Shown one piece after another: positions 1 through 6,903 of a stretch of DNA of 7,587 nucleotides. Position 1 is the stretch's first letter. Every line of letters begins with the position of its first letter. This DNA is from JBBSWB01 sp038046465 (GTDB taxonomy: Archaea > Nanobdellota > Nanobdellia > Woesearchaeales > GW2011-AR9). Position numbers and translations under genes: made by a program. The notes beneath the pieces are model-generated. The model was given only the letters and a program-made list of their open reading frames with translations, was not told where the DNA came from and did no database searches. The DNA lies in assembly GCA_038046465.1 (NCBI GenBank), contig JBBSWB010000007.1, forward strand, positions 1 to 7,587, given 5' to 3'.

Positions 1-294
1 AATAAATTTTTAGTAAGCAAGAGCGATATAGTTTTCATTTTGATAACTTCTTACGGCCCAATATTGGAATTTGGAAGGTATGCCGAAATTATACCAACTA
101 AAATAGTAGTTCTTGTGCCTGAAAATATTCCTTCCAAAACACAGTCTATGATGGCTGTAGATTCTTTCCAAGGGTTATTCCCAAATTCTGTTATAAAGTT
201 TAAAGATGTTGAAGATATGCGTAAAAAAATTGAGAAATGTCTTTATCTTGAGGCAAGAAAAAGAATATGGGAGGAAATGCACGATGGAAAATAA
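1..294 (+). CDS. Rossmann-like protein, NDT/TIR-type effector-like, 3' part only
   Basis: The frame is open from base 1, so this is the last 97 residues of a gene that starts left of the window; the TTG at 40 is not a convincing start. A hydrophobic strand (SDIVFILIT) is followed by SYGPILEFGRYAEI and then a second strand (KIVVLVPE). This strand-loop-Glu-helix-strand layout is what nucleoside 2-deoxyribosyltransferase-like and TIR/SLOG-like NAD- or nucleotide-binding folds show; the Glu of LEFG (partial residue 23) would match their catalytic Glu. Type II retron effectors of the Ec86 kind have a comparable strand followed by ESPGSFTELGAF. The tail (DVEDMRKKIEKC onward) is helical and charged. 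It overlaps the next gene by 11 nt, so the two are co-translated. Family assignment is inference from pattern memory; enzyme activity cannot be confirmed without the N-terminal half. Confidence 0.6.
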   Translation, partial: NKFLVSKSDIVFILITSYGPILEFGRYAEIIPTKIVVLVPENIPSKTQSMMAVDSFQGLFPNSVIKFKDVEDMRKKIEKCLYLEARKRIWEEMHDGK

Positions 295-613
295 AAAGAT
301 TAATAATATTAAACGTATTTCTAGCTTAAATATAAAAAAAGGTGTAAGTAAGATGGATGATAGGTCAACTAACAGGTTATTAGCGTTAACGGATACTACT
401 TGTGAATTTATTTTAGCTTTTTTTAAAAAAATAGGTAGAATAGATGAAAAAACGCTATTAACTAAACACATAAAAATTAATAAAGATGTATTTGAAAGCA
501 AAATTGATTTATTGAAGAAAGCAGAGTTAATTAATAATTGTACTAAGGGAGATATGAGAACTTTTTCTTTAACTTCCGAAGGAGAAAACGCAATTTCATC
601 CTTAGGGTATTAA
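284..613 (+). CDS. Small winged-helix DNA-binding protein
   Basis: A 109-residue protein. The start ATG at 284 has a strong Shine-Dalgarno GGGAGG at 269-274 with 9-nt spacing and overlaps the preceding stop codon. An internal ATG at 353 with GGTG at 341-344 is a possible alternative start. The first ~25 residues are Lys/Asn-rich and probably disordered. Residues ~30-109 read as a winged helix: FILAFFKKIGRI (helix 1), EKTLLTKHIKINKDVFESKIDLLKKAELI (helix-turn-helix with recognition helix), then a wing, MRTFSLTSEGENAI, of the kind seen in MarR/PadR-like domains. Being directly coupled to the NDT/TIR-like gene, it may be its DNA-binding partner or repressor; type II-A retron effectors carry the same two modules in one chain. 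No exact family is recognised. Confidence 0.72.
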   Translation: MENKKINNIKRISSLNIKKGVSKMDDRSTNRLLALTDTTCEFILAFFKKIGRIDEKTLLTKHIKINKDVFESKIDLLKKAELINNCTKGDMRTFSLTSEGENAISSLGY

Positions 614-758
614 TTTTTTCTTTTTTAATTTCTTTAACTTTTATTGCACTATCAGTTTTATTCTTTCTTGGTTTATGAAAAATTACAGATTATTATTCCA
701 AAAATGTAATCGTAAATATTTAAAATAAAAAGAAAATTAAAAAAACAAAATAATTTAT
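614..758. terminator. Convergent T-rich intergenic region
   Basis: This gap separates the + strand pair from the - strand genes. On the + strand two T6 tracts (614-619 and 621-626) start right after the stop codon. On the - strand, bases 720-757 read as repeated T tracts just downstream of the DUF4349-like gene. Archaeal RNA polymerase terminates on U-rich tracts without needing a hairpin, so both converging transcripts can end here. No open frame or RNA gene is seen. Confidence 0.6.
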
Positions 759-1616
759 TTATTTCTTAAACTTCTTATACCCTAGCCAAGCTAAAACGAT
801 TATAACCAGCCAAGGCACTGCCCAGAAGGCTAAGGATAATAAGTCATTAAAGCTGTTAACTAAATTTCCAATTAACTCTGAAAATTTAACCAAGACTACG
901 TTAGCATAGCCGGACTGCTTTTCAGTCAAAGTTAGATAAATTGTAGAATAATCTACCCGCTGATCGATGTTTTTAAGCGCATCTTCCAAATATTTAATCG
1001 TTCTTTCCTGATTAAAAATGCGGTCGCTTAATTCAATCTTTTCATTAACCGTTGCAGCTTCTTTATACATTTCTTTATAGCGAAGTAATCTTTCTTTCTC
1101 ACCAGCTAATTCAACTTCTAAATCAGCATGCCATTCTGTAATGTCTTGTAAATTTTCTGAAAACTGTTTAACTTCGCCAATTTTCCGTAGTTGAGACAGT
1201 ACTGCTTCGTATTTACTGGTTTCTACTTTTATTTGATAATACCCCTGTAAATAGGCTCTTCTTCCGCTATCGTATTCAGCCACATTTTCTGAAAGTAAGA
1301 ATGAATCAGTAGTGGTAATGATCGCTTTTAACTGTGTTTCTGCTTCTTTAAAATCGCCTTTTTTAACTTCATTAGAAAAGGTTGCTGTTTTAGTTATTTT
1401 TCTTTCTGCTACTTCAGGAGCAAAGCCTTCATTTCGATAATAAGATGTTGATTCAGCCATAGCCATATCTGCAGCTGGATAGGCTTTACTTAAGCCCTGA
1501 GAAAAACTAGTTGTTCCGGAAAACCCAGAAAACAAAGGCAACAATACTAACACTAACAGCAACAATGCAATTAGCCAATTTTCTTTTACTACACTTAATT
1601 GATTTTTTAAGGTCAT
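759..1616 (-). CDS. DUF4349-like membrane protein
   Basis: A 285-residue protein with a signal anchor (about 14-31, WLIALLLLVLVLLPLFS), an extracytoplasmic region, and a C-terminal membrane helix (about 261-279) ending in KKFKK. The middle matches the DUF4349 plan: ERKITKTATFSNEV (71-84) opens an alpha/beta part, YYQIKVETSKYEAVLSQL follows, then IGEVKQFSENLQDITEW, and a long Glu/Lys-rich coiled coil (about 160-220) closes with VDYSTIYLTL. In the family this domain sits outside the cell; its biochemical role is unknown. Start choice: GGAGG (1626-1630) touches the first in-frame ATG (1625) with zero spacing, while the ATG at 1616 is 9 nt away, so 1616 is preferred, removing three residues. It follows aspS by 87 nt holding a T-rich stretch and four 11-bp repeats, so it probably has its own promoter. 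Confidence 0.8.
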   Translation of the reverse strand: MTLKNQLSVVKENWLIALLLLVLVLLPLFSGFSGTTSFSQGLSKAYPAADMAMAESTSYYRNEGFAPEVAERKITKTATFSNEVKKGDFKEAETQLKAIITTTDSFLLSENVAEYDSGRRAYLQGYYQIKVETSKYEAVLSQLRKIGEVKQFSENLQDITEWHADLEVELAGEKERLLRYKEMYKEAATVNEKIELSDRIFNQERTIKYLEDALKNIDQRVDYSTIYLTLTEKQSGYANVVLVKFSELIGNLVNSFNDLLSLAFWAVPWLVIIVLAWLGYKKFKK

Positions 1617-1627
1617 ATTTACCATCC

Positions 1628-1671
1628 TCCAATTTTAACACATTTTAAACATAAGTTTAACATAATTTTAA
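1628..1671 (-). repeat. Four tandem 11-bp TTAAAAT-type repeats before the DUF4349-like gene
   Basis: Read on the - strand, the leader holds four consecutive 11-mers: TTAAAATTATG, TTAAACTTATG, TTTAAAATGTG and TTAAAATTGGA, the last running into the SD. The ~11-bp period is close to one helical turn. The first unit (1661-1671) could act as the TATA element, giving an RNA start near 1640 and a short leader with the SD. Function as an operator or bent promoter is inference. Confidence 0.5.
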
Positions 1672-1672
1672 G

Positions 1673-1702
1673 ATTAAAAATAAAACAAAATATTATTTAA
1701 CT
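1673..1702 (-). terminator. T-rich stretch after aspS
   Basis: Immediately after the aspS stop the - strand reads TATTTTGTTTTATTTTTAA. This fits an archaeal U-tract terminator for aspS. No hairpin is seen; assignment rests on base composition and position. Confidence 0.4.
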
Positions 1703-1703
1703 T

Positions 1704-3068
1704 TTATTTGCCTAACCGAAGACGCAATTCTTTTAATTGCTCTCCAGAAACCTGGGAAGGTGCATCCAACATTAAATCTTTGGCATCTTTGTTTTTAGGG
1801 AACGCGATTACTTCTCGAATGGAATCTTTTTTAGCCATAATCATGGCCCAGCGATCCAATCCAAAAGCTAATCCTCCGTGCGGGGGAGCAAATTGTAAAG
1901 CATCCAATAAAAATCCAAATTTACTTCTGGCTTCTTTTTCACTAAGACCTAATGCCTTAAAGACTTCCTGCTGAAGATCAGTATCTGAAATTCTGATTGA
2001 GCCGCCGCCCAATTCTGTTCCATTTAAAACTAAATCATAAGCTCGGCTGCGGACTTTATCTTTATTGTCATGCAAGAATTTGACATCTTCCATATTTGGA
2101 CAAGTGAAAGGGTGGTGCATGCTCATATAACGGTTCTCTTCCACGCTGAATTCAAACATGGGAAATTCCGTTACCCATAAGAAACTAAATTCTTCTTTAG
2201 TCTCGCTTCTTAAATCAGGCTTATCCGTACGATATTTTTGCATCGCATTAGCATAAGACATGCGCGGAAAAGGAATTTTAATATCTTGGTTAAGAACCTG
2301 CTTAAATACATATTTCATTAACCGCTCCATTAAATTGTAAATATCTTCTTCTTCAATGAACGACATTTCCATATCTAGCTGAGTAAATTCTGGTTGTCGA
2401 TCTGCTCGCAGATCTTCATCTCTAAAACAGCGGGCAACTTGGAAATATTTGTCAAATCCTGAAACCATCAGCAATTGTTTAAAGATCTGCGGAGATTGAG
2501 GTAGAGCAAAGAAATTACCCGGAAAAGTTCGGGAAGGTACAATATAATCTCTTGCTCCTTCTGGAGTAGACTTTCCTAAAATAGGTGTTTCCAATTCTAA
2601 GAAATGTTCTTTATCCAAAAAATCGCGAACGGCTTTGACTAACTTATGGCGAAGCATCAAGGCTTGCTGCATTTCCGGTTTTCTTAAATCTATGTAACGG
2701 TATTTTAATCTGGTTTCTTCAGTAGATTCAATATGCTCGTCTAAACCTAAAGGAAGAGGAGGGATCTTTTTTAAAATAATCACTTTCTCTGCTTCTAATT
2801 CTATTTCTCCCGTTCCAGAGCCTTTAACTTGCGATTCCGGCCGAGCTTTAACTTTCCCAATAACTTGTAAAATATCCTCTTTATTGAGATTTCTAAACTC
2901 ATAGGCTAACTCTTTATTTAGAAAAATTTGGGTCTTGCCATAGCGGTCTCTTAAATGAATGAAACCGATTTTTCCACTAATGCGCGCGGAATCTACCCAG
3001 CCAGCCAAAGTAACAGTTTTACCGGCATCTTTCTTAGATAATTCCCCGCAAGTATGTGTTCTTAGCAT
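1704..3068 (-). CDS. aspS: Aspartate--tRNA ligase, bacterial type lacking the GAD domain
   Basis: Charges tRNA-Asp with aspartate using ATP in the cytoplasm; class II synthetase, 454 residues from the ATG at 3068. An N-terminal OB-fold anticodon-binding domain (about 1-105, GWVDSARI..FIHLRDRYGKTQIFL) precedes the catalytic core. Motif 1 is around 157-164 (LELETPIL), the aspartate-binding QSPQIFKQLLM at 191-201, motif 2 FRDEDLRADRQPEFTQLDME at 215-234 with Arg216, and motif 3 GGLAFGLDR at 398-406 with Arg406. These motifs are of bacterial, not archaeal/eukaryotic, type. Bacterial enzymes (~590 residues) have a GAD domain of roughly 110-130 residues between DKPDLR and FLWV.FP.FE; here DKPDLR (282-287) and FLWVTEFPMFEF (296-307) are only 8 residues apart. 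The frame extends 34 codons upstream, but that part is not conserved-looking; MLRTHTCGEL is the usual N-terminus. No SD precedes it; a weak AT box at 3092-3100 fits a leaderless mRNA. Confidence 0.96.
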   Translation of the reverse strand: MLRTHTCGELSKKDAGKTVTLAGWVDSARISGKIGFIHLRDRYGKTQIFLNKELAYEFRNLNKEDILQVIGKVKARPESQVKGSGTGEIELEAEKVIILKKIPPLPLGLDEHIESTEETRLKYRYIDLRKPEMQQALMLRHKLVKAVRDFLDKEHFLELETPILGKSTPEGARDYIVPSRTFPGNFFALPQSPQIFKQLLMVSGFDKYFQVARCFRDEDLRADRQPEFTQLDMEMSFIEEEDIYNLMERLMKYVFKQVLNQDIKIPFPRMSYANAMQKYRTDKPDLRSETKEEFSFLWVTEFPMFEFSVEENRYMSMHHPFTCPNMEDVKFLHDNKDKVRSRAYDLVLNGTELGGGSIRISDTDLQQEVFKALGLSEKEARSKFGFLLDALQFAPPHGGLAFGLDRWAMIMAKKDSIREVIAFPKNKDAKDLMLDAPSQVSGEQLKELRLRLGK

Positions 3069-3218
3069 AATGGGCTTAAAATATGTGGTGGTTTTTATTG
3101 TTTTTGGTTTGAAAAGGGGGGTTTTAAGCTGGATAAGGATTTTTTCATAAACTAATACTATGTTAAACATTAAACTTAAACTTTTAAAGAGTTAAAGGAC
3201 CATCTGAGAAAAGAATAA

Positions 3219-3278
3219 AATAATTAATAAAAAAAATAAAAAGTTGGAAAAGCAATTGGCTAATCTCAGAAAGATTAG
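3219..3278 (-). terminator. Hairpin plus U-tract after the microgene
   Basis: A perfect 7-bp inverted repeat, CTAATCT (3260-3266) / AGATTAG (3272-3278) with a 5-nt loop, lies 14 nt after the stop of the Lys-rich microgene. On the - strand it is followed by T-rich sequence (TTTTTATTTTTTTTATT, read from 3244 downward). This is plausibly the 3' end of the short mRNA. On the + strand the same hairpin has five T's behind it (3279-3283), but there is no + strand gene to terminate. Confidence 0.5.
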
Positions 3279-3292
3279 TTTTTGTTATTTTC

Positions 3293-3340
3293 CTATTTCT
3301 TCTTTTTACCTTTTTTTGCTGCTGCTTTTTTCTTAGCCAT
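3293..3340 (-). CDS. 15-residue Lys/Ala-rich microprotein
   Basis: A 16-codon frame encodes MAKKKAAAKKGKKKK and ends in TAG. It has everything a real gene needs: SD GAGGTG (3349-3354, complementary to the 16S 3' end) with 8-nt spacing, an upstream TATA element (3388-3395) and a downstream hairpin with U-tract. Ten of 15 residues are Lys, the rest Met, Ala and Gly. Such a peptide resembles histone H1-like or ribosomal-protein tails and would bind nucleic acids or other polyanions; that role is inference. A longer reading frame on the same strand (3184-3423) overlaps it in another phase but lacks an SD and looks non-coding. It sits alone between malic enzyme and aspS. An unstructured leader that merely looks like a gene is the alternative, made less likely by the SD. 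Confidence 0.7.
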   Translation of the reverse strand: MAKKKAAAKKGKKKK

Positions 3341-3348
3341 TTAGTCCT

Positions 3349-3395
3349 CACCTCTTTCTGATGAATTCTGTTGAGATAATAAGACGGTATATTAA
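3349..3395 (-). promoter_or_regulatory. Promoter and SD of the Lys-rich microgene
   Basis: On the - strand TTAATATA (3388-3395) follows purine-rich AAAGG, a TATA/BRE pair. RNA start is predicted near 3364-3366, giving a leader of about 25 nt that carries SD GAGGTG at 3349-3354. Spacing and order match archaeal promoters. Confidence 0.6.
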
Positions 3396-3462
3396 CCTTT
3401 CCTTTTTGATAAAAAATAAACAAATTTATCGACGAAGAATTAATTTAAAAGTTGGTTTAATC

Positions 3463-4811
<1,349 letters not shown>

Positions 4812-4830
4812 AGCTATACGCTAAACTAAA

Positions 4831-4846
4831 TTATATATAAGTTTTA
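4831..4846 (-). promoter_or_regulatory. TATA box and BRE of the malic enzyme gene
   Basis: On the - strand TTATATATAA (4831-4840), preceded by ATAAAAC-like BRE sequence, is centred about 25 nt before the ATG at 4811. That places the RNA start at or within a few bases of the start codon, i.e. a leaderless transcript, consistent with the missing SD. Confidence 0.75.
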
Positions 4847-4847
4847 T

Positions 4848-4989
4848 GATTGTTTATACATATTTAGTTGCGTTCTTGGTGAGCAGGGCACGGCGCGATT
4901 ACGGCATCTGAGTTTATACTTAATTTTTGGATGCCGTGCGCCTCCATTGGCGCTGCTCACCCACTTAACTAAATATGTACGATTGTTTA
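4848..4989. mobile_element. MITE-like inverted-repeat element with 9-bp target duplication
   Basis: A 124-bp element (4857-4980) begins and ends with perfect 13-bp inverted repeats TACATATTTAGTT (4857-4869) and AACTAAATATGTA (4967-4979). Direct repeats GATTGTTTA at 4848-4856 and 4981-4989 flank it, as a target-site duplication would. Inside, GGTGAGCAG (4878-4886) pairs with CTGCTCACC (4953-4961) and ACGGCATC (4901-4908) with GATGCCGT (4930-4937), leaving a 21-nt AT-rich loop (4909-4929). The interior is clearly GC-richer than its surroundings and has no open frame. It fits a non-autonomous miniature element moved by a DDE-type transposase elsewhere; the family is not identified. It lies between the Cys-rich gene and the malic enzyme promoter, 16 bp upstream of the TATA box. 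Confidence 0.75.
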
Positions 4990-5037
4990 AACTCTGTAGA
5001 AAACCGGATTAGTTATCCTTGGGTTGATTATTAATAA

Positions 5038-5553
5038 TCAATAAGTTAAAATGATTTTATCCCCTTCTTTAGGGATATAACTAGGATAATAAGCTGCTTC
5101 TTCTCCGTTTATACTTGCATTCATCACTTTTTTACTAAAATCGAACTTTATTCTTTCTAAAATTTGAGCTAAGGAGAAACCGGCGGTAAACACTTTAACT
5201 TCTTGGCCTTTGAAAACAACATAAATATTGCTTGGATCACTTAATTTTTCCAAGGAGAGATTGCTAACTGTTAGTTGAAAAGTAAGTGGTTCTAATTGAT
5301 AAGGGTAAAACAAAGGTCCATTACAATCATTTCTTACACATAAATTTTGAGAACAGGGAACCGCTACGGGCTCGTTTTGATTCTCGCCACACATCAAGTA
5401 GCACTGAGCATCGTTCTGGCAAATCCTCGGCTCGGCCAGGGTATTAGTTTCTTCACCAAAATTTAAAAAACCAGGAACGGTAAAACCGACCACTACTAAA
5501 ATTAAAAATATGATCGTTAATACTTGAGTAACCCTTTGTTTAGATTTAACCAT
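5038..5553 (-). CDS. Membrane-anchored Cys-rich protein, unknown function
   Basis: A 171-residue protein with a basic N-terminus and one membrane helix (about 10-30, QVLTIIFLILVVVGFTVPGF), so the rest should face outside. Residues 45-77 hold six cysteines spaced C-x5-C-x3-C-x11-C-x4-C-x4-C (45, 51, 55, 67, 72, 77), suggesting three disulfides. The C-terminal part (about 90-171) alternates strands and ends INGEEAAYYPSYIPKEGDKIILTY-like (148-171), a pattern seen in small beta-grasp domains with a final GD.I...Y strand; that resemblance is inference. It starts 37 nt after the cupredoxin-like gene on the same strand. The gap is T-rich with no SD, so it may be leaderless from its own weak AT box near 5574-5582 or be co-transcribed. 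No family name is recognised; small Cys-rich anchored proteins are common in DPANN genomes. Confidence 0.75.
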   Translation of the reverse strand: MVKSKQRVTQVLTIIFLILVVVGFTVPGFLNFGEETNTLAEPRICQNDAQCYLMCGENQNEPVAVPCSQNLCVRNDCNGPLFYPYQLEPLTFQLTVSNLSLEKLSDPSNIYVVFKGQEVKVFTAGFSLAQILERIKFDFSKKVMNASINGEEAAYYPSYIPKEGDKIILTY

Positions 5554-5590
5554 AATAAAGATAATAAAAAGAAGAAATTAAAAAAGGTTT

Positions 5591-6775
5591 CTATTTGACA
5601 ACCAACGTTCCAGTCATACCTCGCCAAGCTTCACAGCTAGCGCAGTTAAACTCGAAAGTTCCCGTTGTACCAACAGCAAACTCTTTTATTTTGGTTACTC
5701 CAGCCACTTCTTGCTCTATCCCTAACTCAGGAATGGAGAAAGTGAATTCCATATCTGCCGGGATAATGGTCAATGAAATGATATCGCCTTTATCAGCTTG
5801 GACTTTATTAGGAGTAAAAACCCATTTCTTAGCATTTAAAGTTACTAAGACAATATCAGTAACATCTTCATCAGTAACATCTTCAGCGGATTCTTCTGAA
5901 GAACCTAAATCTCCAACTGGCTCTTCAACAGATTCAATTTCTTCAGGTAAGGTTTCTTCTTGAAGATTAGAACCGCTCTCTTCACCAACTGGTTCAGTAA
6001 CTGCTTCTGAAGAAGCATCTTCCAATGCAACTGCCGGTTTACCCATTTCAAATCCCTGTGGGAAAAATAATTTTCCATCTTTGGTTAAGTAGGAATCAAC
6101 CGTCTGCCCAGCAACGCTTAAAGTAAACAGGTATAAATTATCCAGCTCTGAAGAAGAAACTACTTCAGCTTGGAAAGGTTCCTGTAATAGTTGTGTATTT
6201 ACATAATTTAATACTTCTTCTTCTGCGTCTGAAAGCGATAAGACAGTTGCGCCAGTAATAGTTGTTTTTTCAGAAAAATCAAACCCTTGTGTGAATATAG
6301 AGAAAATTAACAAGATTACGGCAATTCCAGTGATAGCTTTCCAGGTAGATGCTTCTTTAAATAATCCTGAATCCTCGCCTTCTTCCGCCCAAGGATCTAC
6401 TGGGGAAGAGGTTTCCAATGGAACACTTTCTTTAGCAGATTTAATTTCAATAAACTCCTCTTCTTTTGGTTTTTCAGTTAATTTCTCGGTTACTTTTTCT
6501 TTTGCTAAAAAATTAAACTCTTTTTTCTTTGGAAAATAAAATTCTTCATCAGATTCTTTGGTTTTCTTTTTTTCTTCAACTCTCTTAGTAATAGTTTTTT
6601 CTGAATTTTTCTTTGATAAAATTTTCTTAGCCTTCTTCATTTTTTTTGATTTTAAATCTGATTCAGGCTCCAGCCAATCTATTTCTGAATCTACTTGCTC
6701 AGAATTTAAAGGTTCATCTTCAATGAACTCTTCGCCAAAGGATTCGTCTAACTCATCTAATTGTTTTTGTTCCAT
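5591..6775 (-). CDS. Membrane-anchored protein with degenerate cupredoxin domain
   Basis: A 394-residue protein in four parts. Residues 1-143 are charged, Lys/Glu-rich and probably disordered in the cytoplasm. A single membrane helix spans about 145-163. Residues ~170-245 form a small domain (ITGATVLSLSDAEEE..., ending DSYLTKDGKLFFPQGFEM) of a kind I associate with DPANN envelope and DsbA-like proteins. An acidic linker (about 250-308) leads to a COX2/plastocyanin-like cupredoxin fold (about 309-394: KWVFTPNKVQADKGDIISL, FTFSIPELGI, GTFEFNCASCEAWRGM, GTLVVK). The copper-site histidines are absent: Phe344 stands where HSF/HGF normally gives His, and Arg385 near the usual second His; Cys378, Cys381 and Met387 remain. 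Start: ATG at 6775 has GAGGGTGAT just upstream (6782-6790), better than the ATG at 6820, which lies upstream of the predicted RNA start. An exact 15-bp in-frame duplication lies in the linker. Confidence 0.85.
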   Translation of the reverse strand: MEQKQLDELDESFGEEFIEDEPLNSEQVDSEIDWLEPESDLKSKKMKKAKKILSKKNSEKTITKRVEEKKKTKESDEEFYFPKKKEFNFLAKEKVTEKLTEKPKEEEFIEIKSAKESVPLETSSPVDPWAEEGEDSGLFKEASTWKAITGIAVILLIFSIFTQGFDFSEKTTITGATVLSLSDAEEEVLNYVNTQLLQEPFQAEVVSSSELDNLYLFTLSVAGQTVDSYLTKDGKLFFPQGFEMGKPAVALEDASSEAVTEPVGEESGSNLQEETLPEEIESVEEPVGDLGSSEESAEDVTDEDVTDIVLVTLNAKKWVFTPNKVQADKGDIISLTIIPADMEFTFSIPELGIEQEVAGVTKIKEFAVGTTGTFEFNCASCEAWRGMTGTLVVK

Positions 6776-6780
6776 GATTA

Positions 6781-6828
6781 AATCACCCTCACTTTTCTTA
6801 ATTTCTTTCAAGCGGAACAATTTATAAA
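6781..6828 (-). promoter_or_regulatory. Promoter and SD of the cupredoxin-like gene
   Basis: Palindromic TTTATAAA (6821-6828) is centred about 25 nt before a predicted RNA start near 6798, giving a ~23-nt leader containing SD GAGGGTGAT (6782-6790) 6 nt before the ATG at 6775. A second TATA-like sequence (CATATAAAT, 6829-6837) sits next to it. Because TTTATAAA is self-complementary it could also serve the + strand. Confidence 0.6.
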
Positions 6829-6838
6829 GATTTATATG

Positions 6839-6862
6839 GTTAAAAAGATAGTTAAAAAGATA
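6839..6862. repeat. Tandem 12-bp repeat next to a promoter
   Basis: GTTAAAAAGATA occurs twice in direct succession (6839-6850, 6851-6862), ending 10 bp from the TATA box of the cupredoxin-like gene. Position and repeat length suit an activator or repressor site; a simple slippage duplication is the alternative. Confidence 0.6.
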
Positions 6863-6903
6863 GAAAGAACTAGGAGATTAAAAATTTAGTTACCCGCTTA
6901 CTT

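Noticed and set aside
175..501. 108-codon - strand frame opposite the left-edge genes
   Set aside because: It is antisense to two better supported overlapping genes and its hydrophobic composition follows from AT-rich complementary codons.
3069..3170. 34-codon N-terminal extension of the AspRS frame to an ATG at 3170
   Set aside because: The extension is not like any AspRS N-terminus and has no SD; MLRTHTCGEL at 3068 is the standard beginning of bacterial-type AspRS.
3184..3423. 79-codon frame on the - strand between malic enzyme and aspS
   Set aside because: Low-complexity and hydrophobic without an SD; it overlaps the promoter, SD, microgene and terminator of the Lys-rich peptide in a different phase.
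4857..4980. Inverted repeat considered as a simple transcription terminator
   Set aside because: Too long, lacks a U-tract at its edge, and is bounded by exact 9-bp direct repeats, which a terminator does not need.
5595..5963. Several + strand frames opposite the cupredoxin-like gene (also 6291-6539 and 6558-6827)
   Set aside because: Ser/Phe-rich mirror frames of Glu/Lys-rich codons on the coding strand, with no SD or promoter.
6776..6820. Upstream ATG at 6820 for the cupredoxin-like gene
   Set aside because: It lies upstream of the RNA start predicted from the TATA box at 6821-6828 and has no SD, whereas the ATG at 6775 has GAGGGTGAT at proper spacing.
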